Translations under genes and position numbers: made by a program
Notes under the pieces: generated by a model
Databases searched by the model: none
The model's input: the letters and a program-made list of their open reading frames with translations, nothing else
Told to the model about the DNA's origin: nothing
NCBI RefSeq assembly: GCF_900604385.1
Contig: NZ_LR027382.1
Location: 620,001-684,000, forward strand
Direction: 5' to 3'
DNA: 64,000 nt
Origin: Alistipes megaguti
Lineage (GTDB): Bacteria > Bacteroidota > Bacteroidia > Bacteroidales > Rikenellaceae
In this document: positions 16,839-27,159 of the stretch, one piece after another
How positions within the stretch are numbered: position 1 is the stretch's first letter
How the letters are laid out: each line of letters opens with the position of its first letter

Positions 16839-18611
16839 ATGAGCTACTCCCCTCCCCTTATCCGGCTCCTTGCAGGCGCACTGCTTCTCGGCAGCACACT
16901 GCTATGCGGATGCAACCGCACGACGCTTTACAATCTCGATTTCGAGGACACCGACTACCGGAACCACCCCTCCCAATGGAGCCTGCCCGACTCGGTCTAC
17001 TACGGCTACGCCGCAGCAAGCGACCGCAACTGCCGCAAACACGGCGGCTACAGCCTGCGGCTGGAGCAGGTCGATACGACCAAATACACATGGGCCCGCT
17101 TCTCCCAGGAGCTGCCCGACACGCTGGTAGCCGGCCATGAGATCGAACTCAGTGGCTGGGTCCGTACGGAGGAGGTCACCGAGGGATTTGCCGATCTGTT
17201 CCTTATCCTCACCGAAACGGAAGACGACGATCTCCTGGCGGCCGACACTGCGGGACGCGGCCTGCGCGGCACGACGGAGTGGCAGCGCATGGTGCTCCGG
17301 CAGCAGATACCCGACTCGGCCTCGGGCGTCCGTTTCGGCGGCCTGCTGAAAGGCGGAGGCCGGGTCTGGTTCGACCGGTTCGAAATCCGGATTGACGGCC
17401 GCAAACTCCGCGATCCACGCATCCCGGTCCCCAAAAGCCGGCTCACACGGTGCGAGAAGGCGGAGCTTCGGCGTTATATCCATCCGCTGAGCGGGTGCGA
17501 CGCGACCGATGCGGACTCCGTCGACCTACGGTCATTCGACACATTGATCGGTCACAGTCAGGTGGTTGCCCTGGGCGAGAACTCTCACGGAGCCAGCGAA
17601 ATTTTCCGCATGAAGGAGCGTCTGATCCGCCACCTGGCCACCCGGCAGGGGTTCGACCAGGTGGTCTTCGAAGCCGACATGGCCGCGGGCATCCCGCTGG
17701 ACAACTACCTGCGCAACGGTCAGGGAACGGCCATAGCGGCGCTCTTCGGACTGGAAATGTGGATCTGGGATACGCACGAGGTGCTCTCGCTGATCGAGTG
17801 GATGCGGCAGCGGAACGTCGACGGCCATCCGATCCATTTCCGGGGCATCGACATGCAGTCGGCCAATCAGGCCGTGAAGCTGTTGCGCCAGGAAGCGGGA
17901 AAGGATGCCACCACCCGGCAGCTGCTGGATGAAATCGCCCCGAAGCTGGACAGCGTGCTGAGCTACGACCGCAGGAATCGGGCCCGGATCGACTCGCTCG
18001 CGGCCTCCGAAATCGAACGCAACCTCAACCGGATCGAGAGCCGGATCGACCGTTCAGCCACAGATGCCCGAAGTTGTACCCTGCAGCGGCAGCTGGTCAC
18101 CCTCATCAGACAGTACCTGGGTCTGGACGAGGGAGTCTACTGGCGGGATCGCTGCATGGCGGAGAATCTGCTGTGGATCCGGCAGCAAAATCCCGATTCG
18201 CGGATGGTCATCTGGGGCCATAACGGCCACGTCTCCCGAGCGGAGAACCGAATGGGACGCCATCTGGAGGAGGCGCTCGGTGCCGATTACCTCAATGTCG
18301 GCTTCACCTTCCACGCCGGGCGCTGCTCGATCATCGTTCCCGGCTCGGAGGAGCTGCAGCACGACGTGCAGACGGCCCCGCCCGGAACGATCGAGTATCT
18401 GCTCCACCAACTCGACGAACCGTTCTTCGTGCTCGACCTGCGACGGTTGCGCGAGGAGCAGTCACCCGCCCTCGAATGGATCAACGGCATGAAGTTCCGC
18501 CACATCGGCGCGTTGAGATGGGCGGATGAATTCTGGGACGAAGGGCTCGCCGATCAGTTCGATCTCCTGATCTACATCGACCGCGTCACCCCCTCGCAAC
18601 TGCTCTTCTGA
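16839..18611 (+). CDS. Erythromycin esterase family lipoprotein
   Basis: A 590-aa lipoprotein (lipobox LLCGC near residue 25) with two parts. Residues 30 to about 190 look like a beta-sandwich (LDFEDTDYRNHPSQWSLPD, WVRTEEVTEGFADLF, VWFDRFEIRIDG). Residues 220-590 are an erythromycin esterase-like domain with ALGENSHGASEIFRMKERL, VVFEADMAAG, and VIWGHNGHVSRAENRMG, which contain the family's conserved Glu and His residues. The family includes macrolide esterases and the succinoglycan-related EreA/ChaN-like group; most chromosomal members have unknown substrates, so macrolide resistance should not be assumed. Confidence 0.8.
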   Translation: MSYSPPLIRLLAGALLLGSTLLCGCNRTTLYNLDFEDTDYRNHPSQWSLPDSVYYGYAAASDRNCRKHGGYSLRLEQVDTTKYTWARFSQELPDTLVAGHEIELSGWVRTEEVTEGFADLFLILTETEDDDLLAADTAGRGLRGTTEWQRMVLRQQIPDSASGVRFGGLLKGGGRVWFDRFEIRIDGRKLRDPRIPVPKSRLTRCEKAELRRYIHPLSGCDATDADSVDLRSFDTLIGHSQVVALGENSHGASEIFRMKERLIRHLATRQGFDQVVFEADMAAGIPLDNYLRNGQGTAIAALFGLEMWIWDTHEVLSLIEWMRQRNVDGHPIHFRGIDMQSANQAVKLLRQEAGKDATTRQLLDEIAPKLDSVLSYDRRNRARIDSLAASEIERNLNRIESRIDRSATDARSCTLQRQLVTLIRQYLGLDEGVYWRDRCMAENLLWIRQQNPDSRMVIWGHNGHVSRAENRMGRHLEEALGADYLNVGFTFHAGRCSIIVPGSEELQHDVQTAPPGTIEYLLHQLDEPFFVLDLRRLREEQSPALEWINGMKFRHIGALRWADEFWDEGLADQFDLLIYIDRVTPSQLLF

Positions 18612-18672
18612 TCTGAACCCGCGCCTCAACCGGCCGGCACTCCGGATGCCGCCTCCGGGCACAAACGGACAC

Positions 18673-18711
18673 AAAAAAGCCGGGACACTCAGTGATGCGT
18701 GTCCCGGCTTT
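18673..18711. terminator. Terminator of groEL (bidirectional)
   Basis: AAAAAAGCCGGGACAC and GTGTCCCGGCTTT form a long GC stem. On the minus strand it is followed by six Us, 34 nt past the groEL stop. It can also stop readthrough from the plus-strand esterase-like gene. Confidence 0.9.
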
Positions 18712-18744
18712 CATCTTATGCTGTCGGCTGACAGCGGCCGATCA

Positions 18745-20662
<1,918 letters not shown>

Positions 20663-20842
20663 AGCACTTAATTTTTAATTGTTACTATCTAATTTTCTTT
20701 CGAATAATCGCTTCAACAAGCATCCACTCTTCCAACAATAGATGTGCCAATCGGTTTTTGGCAGATTCGGGGTGACAAACGAGCAGGCGGACTGCCATTT
20801 TGTCACCCACGGAAAATTCCCGTACATTTTCCGACCGATTTT

Positions 20843-20874
20843 TTTGGAGGGAACAAAAAAACGTATTACCTTTG
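20843..20874 (+). promoter_or_regulatory. Promoter of tRNA-His
   Basis: TTTG (20843-20846), 20 nt, TTACCTTTG with TACCTTTG at 20867-20874. This is a textbook Bacteroidota promoter 30 nt before the tRNA. Confidence 0.85.
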
Positions 20875-20903
20875 CACACCGATACGGGAGTCGTATCGAC
20901 ATG

Positions 20904-20980
<77 letters not shown>

Positions 20981-21016
20981 GGGCGCAGGAAAAGGAAGTG
21001 CTAAAACGAGTAAAAT

Positions 21017-21048
21017 GCCTTATGTATCAGTGATATGTAAGGCTTTTT
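21017..21048 (+). terminator. Terminator just inside the left end
   Basis: GCCTTA (21017-21022) pairs with TAAGGC (21038-21043), with inner pairing TATCA/TGATA, followed by TTTTT. It probably serves as the current 3' terminator of tRNA-His, replacing the one displaced to 51454. Confidence 0.7.
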
Positions 21049-21099
21049 CATTTTTGTACGGTTCTTGAAAATGCATTTTCAGGCAACGAGTCCGAGACC

Positions 21100-21144
21100 A
21101 AATCGTGACCTGTTTTGCTCCGGACCGAAAACAGGTCACGATTT
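21100..21144. repeat. 17-bp perfect inverted repeat upstream of the integrase
   Basis: AAATCGTGACCTGTTTT (21100-21116) and its exact complement (21128-21144) are separated by 11 nt. No T-run follows, so it is not a typical terminator. Position between the att site and the integrase suggests an integrase or excisionase arm site, or an operator. Confidence 0.75.
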
Positions 21145-21232
21145 ACGCACAATACACTGTTTTACACCGACTTGCGTCGCAATATCGCCCATGCTGCAAA
21201 CGTTTGTTTAACCCCTTAAAAAACATGCAGCC

Positions 21233-22450
21233 ATGCGCCGAACAACCTTCTCCGTGGTCTTCTTCTGCAAGAAGTCCAGAATCTCCAAAAAGGGCAAAGC
21301 GCCCATCTATGCCCGAATCACCACCTCCGGCCTCTCAACCGAGATTTACACCCGCTGCCAGATCGAGCCTGAGCGCTGGAACCAACGTCTGGAACGCTCC
21401 CTGCATCGGGACAAGGTGGCCCTGCAGATCAACGGCATCGTGGACAGCTATCGGGCCAATATCCTGGCGGCCTACGACACTCTGATTCGGGAGGGCAGGA
21501 TACCGGACTGCTTCACCATCAAGGAACGGCTCGAGAATCCGGGCAGCTCCACCCGACTCTTCCTTGCCGAATTCGCGAAATACTGCGAAAAACGGCAGCA
21601 GGAAGTCGGTAGCCGCATCACACAGGTCACAGCCAACAAATACCACCGCCTGCTGCGTTACATGACCGAATACACCCAAGCTCAATATCAAAAAGAGGAC
21701 CTGCCGCTGGACAGAATCTCCTACGAGTATATCGACGGGCTGAACACCCATATGCAGACGAGGCACAAATGCAAGAACAACGGAGCGGTCAATCTGCTCT
21801 GCTGCTTGAAGAACTTCATCCTCTATGCTATCCGAAACGAGTGGATCGAGAAAAATCCCTTCCGCTTCTACAAGATGAAGATCGACAAGACGAATGTCAA
21901 GGTGCCGCTGACGAAGGCAGAGCTGGACCTGCTGCTAAAGCGACCGATGCCTAACGAGCGTCTGGAACGGATCCGGGATGTTTTCTGCTTCTGTGCGCTG
22001 ACAGGACTGGCCTTCACGGATGTCGACCACCTGCGGCCCGAGCACATCACGACCGACGAGAACGGCACCCTGTGGATTCACAAACCACGGGAGAAGACCG
22101 CAGTCGTAAGTCGGATTCCGCTGCTGCCGCATCCGATTCGAATTCTGCAAAAATACGAGCAGGATCCCGACTTACGACTCAAAGGAAAACTGCTGCCCGT
22201 TCCGAGCAATCAGAAGATGAACGCCTACCTGAAGGAGATTGCGGACATTTGCCTGATCAACAAAAATCTGACAGTCCACCTGGCCCGACATACGTTCGCA
22301 ACCCTGGCAATCGAATACGGGATGCCAATTGATATAATCGCCAAGATCCTCGGCCACTCGAACACCAACATGACCCGTCATTATGCCAAAATATCCGAGG
22401 CAAATATCAGTCGGGAGATGCAAAAAATCGGGAAAATTCTAACGGCCTGA
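21233..22450 (+). CDS. int: Tyrosine recombinase / integrase of the element
   Basis: Catalyses integration and excision at the tRNA-His site. The 405-aa protein has an arm-binding N-terminal region (residues 1-100), a SAM-like core-binding domain (about 108-205) and a catalytic domain (225-405). Catalytic residues visible are His349 and Arg352 in HLARHTFAT, His375 in LGHSNTN, and the nucleophile Tyr384 in TRHYAKI. The usual first Arg (TGLR) is Ala260 here (TGLAFTDV), as in the IntDOT-type enzymes of Bacteroides elements. It starts 252 nt after the tRNA and points into the element. Confidence 0.92.
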   Translation: MRRTTFSVVFFCKKSRISKKGKAPIYARITTSGLSTEIYTRCQIEPERWNQRLERSLHRDKVALQINGIVDSYRANILAAYDTLIREGRIPDCFTIKERLENPGSSTRLFLAEFAKYCEKRQQEVGSRITQVTANKYHRLLRYMTEYTQAQYQKEDLPLDRISYEYIDGLNTHMQTRHKCKNNGAVNLLCCLKNFILYAIRNEWIEKNPFRFYKMKIDKTNVKVPLTKAELDLLLKRPMPNERLERIRDVFCFCALTGLAFTDVDHLRPEHITTDENGTLWIHKPREKTAVVSRIPLLPHPIRILQKYEQDPDLRLKGKLLPVPSNQKMNAYLKEIADICLINKNLTVHLARHTFATLAIEYGMPIDIIAKILGHSNTNMTRHYAKISEANISREMQKIGKILTA

Positions 22451-22952
22451 TGCAGACAAACGACCGGACGGCGAGGAACAATTCCAGTTCTTTGCGGCCG
22501 GTCGTTTATGGAAGAACTGTTTACTTCTGGCTCAACTCGACCAATGTACTTCGCAACATATCGAGGAAATGTGTCAGGCGGTTCTTGCGGTTCAGGATGG
22601 CCCAGCGAAGACTCCTTGCGAAACAACAGATGACGAAGATATGCCATCTATATGCGGCTGAGGATCTATTGAATTCAGAACCAGGTCCCGCATTTCAACC
22701 TTGGTCCCCATCTGAAGACGACTATAAAACGCAGACAAACCAACCTTAAACGTAGAGCGCCAAAATATTCATATTATCGACCAATTGTCCATCAAGATTG
22801 CTACTACCCAGATACAACATTCTCTCATAATACTGAGCAAGGAAGCAGGGATAAAAGGATTTAACCTTTTATCCCTGCTTCCTACATTCTATTTAAGCTC
22901 TCGATTATGCCCTATATACCCAAAACTACTCCAAAAGACATTGATATGAAAA
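22451..22952. other. Gap between integrase and PUL; one possible coding remnant
   Basis: No intact gene. A plus-strand frame overlapping the integrase end and running to a TGA near 22663 reads like protein (DGEEQFQFFAAGRLWKN, then HIEEMCQAVLAVQDG) but has no start codon, so it may be a decayed gene of the original element. The rest is AT-rich and holds a strong hairpin at 22840-22883. Confidence 0.4.
22840..22883. repeat. Perfect 19-bp inverted repeat at the PUL 3' end
   Basis: AGGAAGCAGGGATAAAAGG (22840-22858) and its exact complement (22865-22883) around a 6-nt loop. It lies 69 nt past the sulfatase stop, where the PUL transcript should end. Neither strand has a clear U-run, so it may work as a factor-dependent or stabilizing 3' hairpin. 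Confidence 0.65.
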
Positions 22953-24521
22953 TCACAAATCATTCATGCGCAGGCCCAGCGTATCGTCATACTGCCGCTG
23001 GAGACGTACCAGCTCCTCGAGCATCTCCCGCTGTGGGGCGGCAAAGGCCGGATCGCTATAGAGATTGTGCAACTCGTGCGGATCGGCCTGCAGGTCGTAA
23101 AGCTCCCAGTGGTTGATATCGTTATAGAAGTGGATCAGTTTCCAGCGGTCGGTGCTCACGCCGTAGTGCCGCTTGACCATATGTTCGGCAGGATATTCGT
23201 AGAAATGGTAGTAGAGCGACCGGCGCCAGTCGGCAGGCTCCTCGCCTCGCAACAGCGGTAGTAGCGAGACGCCCTGGATATCTTCGGGAATCGCAACGCC
23301 CGCCAGTTCGAGGAACGTCGGGGCATAATCGATGTTCTGCACCATCTGGTCGATGTCACCGCGGGCTCCTCCCGGAAGCCGCATCACCAGCGGCGTACGG
23401 TACGACTCCTCATACATGAAGCGTTTGTCGAACCACCCGTGTTCGCCCATGTAGAAGCCCTGATCCGAAGTGTATACCACCAGCGTGGTCTCCGCAAGGC
23501 CCGATTCATCGAGGTAGTCGAGCAGACGTCCCACATTGTCATCCAGAGACTTTAACGTTTTGAGGTAGTCGCGCATATAGCGGTTGTATTTCCACTCAGC
23601 ACGTGCGCGGCCCTGCGGATTCGTGCGGTAGAACTCCTCGATCAACGGCTCATAAAAACGATCCCATGCCGTCCGCTGATCGGGATTCATGCGGCTCAGG
23701 AGATGCTCATAAGGAGCTTTCAGACGCCCCGGCTTGTCATTGCGCAACATCTTCAAGTCGTAGACCGGATCCATGTCGTGATCCGACGCTATGGACATCT
23801 CCTGTGCGGCGGCTGCCGGACGCCCCTCGTAAGCATCGAAGAAAGTCTCGGGAAGCTCGAACGTACGGTCCTCATACAGGGCAAGATTGCACGTATCGGC
23901 CATCCAGTTGCGGTGTTGCGCCTTGTGATGCACCAACAGGCAGAAAGGTTTCGACGGGTCGCGCTCCTCCTTGAGCCAATGCAGGCTCTTGTCGGTGATC
24001 AGGTTGGTGATATAGCCCTCGTTGCGGAGGGTATCGCCCGCCTGCGTGATGAACAGCGGGTTGTAGTAGTCGCCCTGGCCCGGGACAACCTCCCAATGGT
24101 CGAAACCCGTCGGAAGACTCTCCAAGTGCCATTTACCCACAACCGCCGTCTCATAACCCGCCGCCTGCAACAATTTAGGGAAGGTCTGCTGCGAGCCGTC
24201 GAACACACACGTCGTATTGTCGTAGAAGCCGTTTTTGTGCGAATGCTTGCCGGTAAGCATACATGCCCGGCTCGGACCGCTCAGCGAATTAGCCACATAG
24301 CTGTTCGTGAAGCGTACACCCTCGGCCACAATGCGGTCAAGGTTCGGCGTCGAGGCGTAGCGCCGGTCGTAGCAGCTCATCATCTGCGACGTATGGTCGT
24401 CGGTCATGATGTAGAGGATGTTCATCGGACGCATAACCGGCTCTGGCCGACCTCCGCATCCGGTCAGCAAAACGGTAGCCAATCCTCCGACGGCCAGTCC
24501 GGTTCCCTGTTTCAAATTCAT
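22953..24521 (-). CDS. Sulfatase (S1 family), lipoprotein
   Basis: Hydrolyses sulfate esters on glycans. The 522-aa protein has a lipobox LTGC (Cys22), metal-ligand DD near residues 41-42, and the formylglycine signature SGPSRACMLTG with Ser81 as the residue to be converted, so it is a Ser-type sulfatase that needs an anaerobic radical-SAM maturase (none in this window). The pattern NSLSGPSRACMLTGKHSHKNG is split by neighbours similar to the S1_11 group, which includes GlcNAc-6-O-sulfatases; that subfamily call is tentative. I start at the second Met (24521), 13 nt after the GH16 stop, because it gives a clean lipoprotein signal. Last gene of the PUL operon. Confidence 0.9.
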   Translation of the reverse strand: MNLKQGTGLAVGGLATVLLTGCGGRPEPVMRPMNILYIMTDDHTSQMMSCYDRRYASTPNLDRIVAEGVRFTNSYVANSLSGPSRACMLTGKHSHKNGFYDNTTCVFDGSQQTFPKLLQAAGYETAVVGKWHLESLPTGFDHWEVVPGQGDYYNPLFITQAGDTLRNEGYITNLITDKSLHWLKEERDPSKPFCLLVHHKAQHRNWMADTCNLALYEDRTFELPETFFDAYEGRPAAAAQEMSIASDHDMDPVYDLKMLRNDKPGRLKAPYEHLLSRMNPDQRTAWDRFYEPLIEEFYRTNPQGRARAEWKYNRYMRDYLKTLKSLDDNVGRLLDYLDESGLAETTLVVYTSDQGFYMGEHGWFDKRFMYEESYRTPLVMRLPGGARGDIDQMVQNIDYAPTFLELAGVAIPEDIQGVSLLPLLRGEEPADWRRSLYYHFYEYPAEHMVKRHYGVSTDRWKLIHFYNDINHWELYDLQADPHELHNLYSDPAFAAPQREMLEELVRLQRQYDDTLGLRMNDL

Positions 24522-24534
24522 AAACGCTCGCAAA

Positions 24535-25308
24535 TTATTTCCATTCATAATAACGTATCCAATCGATTTCCATCTCCACGGGCAGATCCTCGGGATCCAC
24601 GGGGCCGACCCACGGTCCGCGGAGTTGCATGTCGACGATCAGATATTGCGGAATGTCAAAAGGAAATTGTCCGGGCTTGTCGGTCTCGATACGCGGATAA
24701 GCGTAGTTCCGGACCCCGTTGACATGGAACACAATGCTATCGGGCCACATGTCAACCCCGTACACATTGAAATCGTCCGGACGGATCGGCGCCGTGGAAC
24801 TCGAAACCGGATCCTGAATACCCAATGTATAGGTATAATGAGAGTGTACGGTCTGATAAACGACCGAATCGAAGTTGAGCCGTTCCATGATGTCGATCTC
24901 GCCGCCTTCGGGCCAATGGTAACGCTCCTCCTCATAAGGCATCAGCCATAAGGCGGGCCAGGCGCCGCGTGCCGCTTGAAGCCGGGCCCGGATTTCGATA
25001 CGTCCCCGATGAAAAGCCTTTTTTCCCTTGGTCCAGAGGCCGCCGGTCAGATACGCGGCCGTGTCCACCGTACGGTCGTCGTTGACAATCCCCCGCAGAA
25101 CAAGTTTACCGTCACGCCAGTCATAGCAACGGGCATCAGAAGATTGGGTATCCCGCCAGGCTGCGGTTCCCCGAGATATCGTACTCCATACGGAGGTATC
25201 GATCTGCGGAGAATCGAAATTCTCCTCCCACGAAAGTCGCCACTCGGGCGTATGGGCGCAGGACGAAACAAAAATCAGCACGGCAAGCGCCAGTAAGGTT
25301 CGTTTCAT
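24535..25308 (-). CDS. GH16 family endo-glycosidase, lipoprotein (short)
   Basis: Retaining endo-beta-glycosidase of 257 aa with lipobox VSSC (Cys17). The catalytic strand is GGEIDIMERLN: Glu137 is the expected nucleophile, Asp139 the assisting residue and Glu142 the acid/base. The lectin-like jelly-roll fills the rest (WLMPYEEERYHWPEGGEID, MEIDWIRYYEW). GH16 covers laminarinases, agarases, porphyranases, keratanases and mucin O-glycanases. The PUL company (fucosidase, hexosaminidase, galactosidase, sulfatase) points to endo-beta-galactosidase activity on poly-LacNAc, an inference. It lies 73 nt after the BACON protein gene and 13 nt before the sulfatase. Confidence 0.88.
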   Translation of the reverse strand: MKRTLLALAVLIFVSSCAHTPEWRLSWEENFDSPQIDTSVWSTISRGTAAWRDTQSSDARCYDWRDGKLVLRGIVNDDRTVDTAAYLTGGLWTKGKKAFHRGRIEIRARLQAARGAWPALWLMPYEEERYHWPEGGEIDIMERLNFDSVVYQTVHSHYTYTLGIQDPVSSSTAPIRPDDFNVYGVDMWPDSIVFHVNGVRNYAYPRIETDKPGQFPFDIPQYLIVDMQLRGPWVGPVDPEDLPVEMEIDWIRYYEWK

Positions 25309-25381
25309 GATATGAAGGATTCTTATTCGGATTTGCATAAAACGGAGAGGACACGAAGGCCCTCTCCGCAAAATTCAAAAA

Positions 25382-27139
25382 TCAATTTCCGTAGTACTTG
25401 TTGTAGAACGCTTGCAGTTCAGCCACATATTGGAGCCATGCATCAACGCTCTCGGCCGACGCGTCGAAACTCCGCAGCAACATCTCTCCATTCTCGATAG
25501 CCCACGACATACCCACCTGCAAGTCATCGGCCGTATTGCCGACCACGCTCTGCAACCATTCGAGATTCTCCGGAATCTGAGCGAAGGGCGACGCAGCACC
25601 CGAGTGGGCCTGTACATTCGCATAACGTGCCTGGACTTCCTCGGCCGTCAGGCTCTTGTTATCCCAACGGAAGAAGGCGATCTCACCCTCCATGCAACGG
25701 TGCAATCCGGGATAAATGCCGATATAACCGCCACCGAGTCCGACGCCCTCCGGCGGAAGAGCTCCCGTGCGCGGGTCATTGGTCCACGGCGTCGAAATTC
25801 CGGCAAGAGTCGTCTCATTCTGAAGCACGCCATTGATGTAAAGTGACAGTTTGTTGTCGGCACTCCGCGTACAAAGGATATGCACGTAATCACTCGGGCA
25901 AACCTCCTGGGCAACAACCTCCGTAAAGGCTTGACCTCCCGTTGATGCAAAGAAGCGGATCTTCTGGTCGGCATCGATACGGAATCCAATACCCATCTTG
26001 TTGTGGAAGTTTCCGTTCTGATGGCGGTCTCGACTGGCTGTCAAATAGATACAGTTATCCGACTTACCGGCTTCGGACGCCGCAGCCTCGGCCGCATTGG
26101 TTACTTTCAGATAGGTTTCCATCAGGAAAGGCAGGCCTCCACCAGCAAACTCGGCCTTGCGGTTAGGATCAACCGGGCCATCGTACATCACGGCCAGATA
26201 TTTCTGATTGAGACCACCCGTCTCGTCAAATCCATAGCCATTCGGGTCAAGAATCTCATCACCGGTCGGAATCCAGTAGTCGGGAGTGCCGAGCGAAAGA
26301 ACATAGCTGTTGGTAACTTCGCTCCAAACAGTCGACGGAATACCGCTTTCCCCCTCTTTGACCGGCATGGCACCAGCAGGTGCTGCATTCACATAGCCGT
26401 TTGCCGTGAAAGAGATATCCGAGAAGTCAGCCTTGGCTGTCGCCAGTCCGGGAAGTGTTTCGGGTGCTTTCGGAGCATCGGGGAGCTGTCCCATCTGCTG
26501 CACGGAGATCTTGGTCATATCGGTCCAGACAATCTCGTCCGATTCCGGCAGAATGCGAATCTCGCCGAAACGCGGATCCGGCGACTGCGTATCAAACGCT
26601 TCGACCGAGAAACGATACTCTCCCGTTTGCGAATCGGACGAGAAGAGTGTAATCCATTCCGACGTCTCGAACTTCACCGCAAAGTTGGAGTTGATCTTGA
26701 TCTTTACCTTGCCTTCACCTCCGGCACGCGATACGCTGACACTGCCGCCGACCGGTTCGAGAATCGAGATCGACGGTGTGGAACCTTTCTGCTCAATCTT
26801 GATCACCACATTCTCGGCATCAGAAGCAATCAACGAGATCGTCGCCGTACGGGGCGATGCCGAAGGATTCTCCGTCACCGTGATATTGATACCCGTCACG
26901 ACATTGCCATTGCCGGTCCGTTTGGCCGTACACCAATCACTGTCAGACATCTTGTACGTAAAAGTTCCATCGAAATTGACCGGCACAAAACGCGTCTCGG
27001 CCTCACCGGAGAACTCCTGGATCAAATCGGCCTCGATGACCTCGAACTGACGGGGGCCATCGGTTGTATCCTCACTGCAAGCACTGAACGTAAAAAGCAT
27101 CAGCGCAAACATGGCTTGGAGAATTGCTAATTTTTTCAT
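25382..27139 (-). CDS. Surface glycan-binding lipoprotein with two BACON-like domains and a LamG-like domain
   Basis: A 585-aa lipoprotein (lipobox FSAC, Cys21). Residues 30-215 form two tandem BACON-type Ig-like domains, each ending in the typical pattern (TISLIASDAENVVIKIEQKG and KISVQQMG). Residues from about 240 to 510 look like a concanavalin/LamG beta-sandwich (NCIYLTASRDRHQNG, KLSLYINGVLQNETTL, GEIAFFRWDNKSLTAEEV). A helical tail follows. No catalytic residues are evident, so it probably binds glycan at the cell surface in the place of SusE/SusF. It sits between the GH29 and GH16 genes in the operon. Confidence 0.8.
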   Translation of the reverse strand: MKKLAILQAMFALMLFTFSACSEDTTDGPRQFEVIEADLIQEFSGEAETRFVPVNFDGTFTYKMSDSDWCTAKRTGNGNVVTGINITVTENPSASPRTATISLIASDAENVVIKIEQKGSTPSISILEPVGGSVSVSRAGGEGKVKIKINSNFAVKFETSEWITLFSSDSQTGEYRFSVEAFDTQSPDPRFGEIRILPESDEIVWTDMTKISVQQMGQLPDAPKAPETLPGLATAKADFSDISFTANGYVNAAPAGAMPVKEGESGIPSTVWSEVTNSYVLSLGTPDYWIPTGDEILDPNGYGFDETGGLNQKYLAVMYDGPVDPNRKAEFAGGGLPFLMETYLKVTNAAEAAASEAGKSDNCIYLTASRDRHQNGNFHNKMGIGFRIDADQKIRFFASTGGQAFTEVVAQEVCPSDYVHILCTRSADNKLSLYINGVLQNETTLAGISTPWTNDPRTGALPPEGVGLGGGYIGIYPGLHRCMEGEIAFFRWDNKSLTAEEVQARYANVQAHSGAASPFAQIPENLEWLQSVVGNTADDLQVGMSWAIENGEMLLRSFDASAESVDAWLQYVAELQAFYNKYYGN

Positions 27140-27159
27140 GGTTATGGGTTTTTAGATGG

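Noticed and set aside
16839..18611. Macrolide resistance gene
   Set aside because: The erythromycin esterase-like domain is real, but it is a lipoprotein with an extra N-terminal domain in a chromosomal housekeeping context; no link to resistance is visible.
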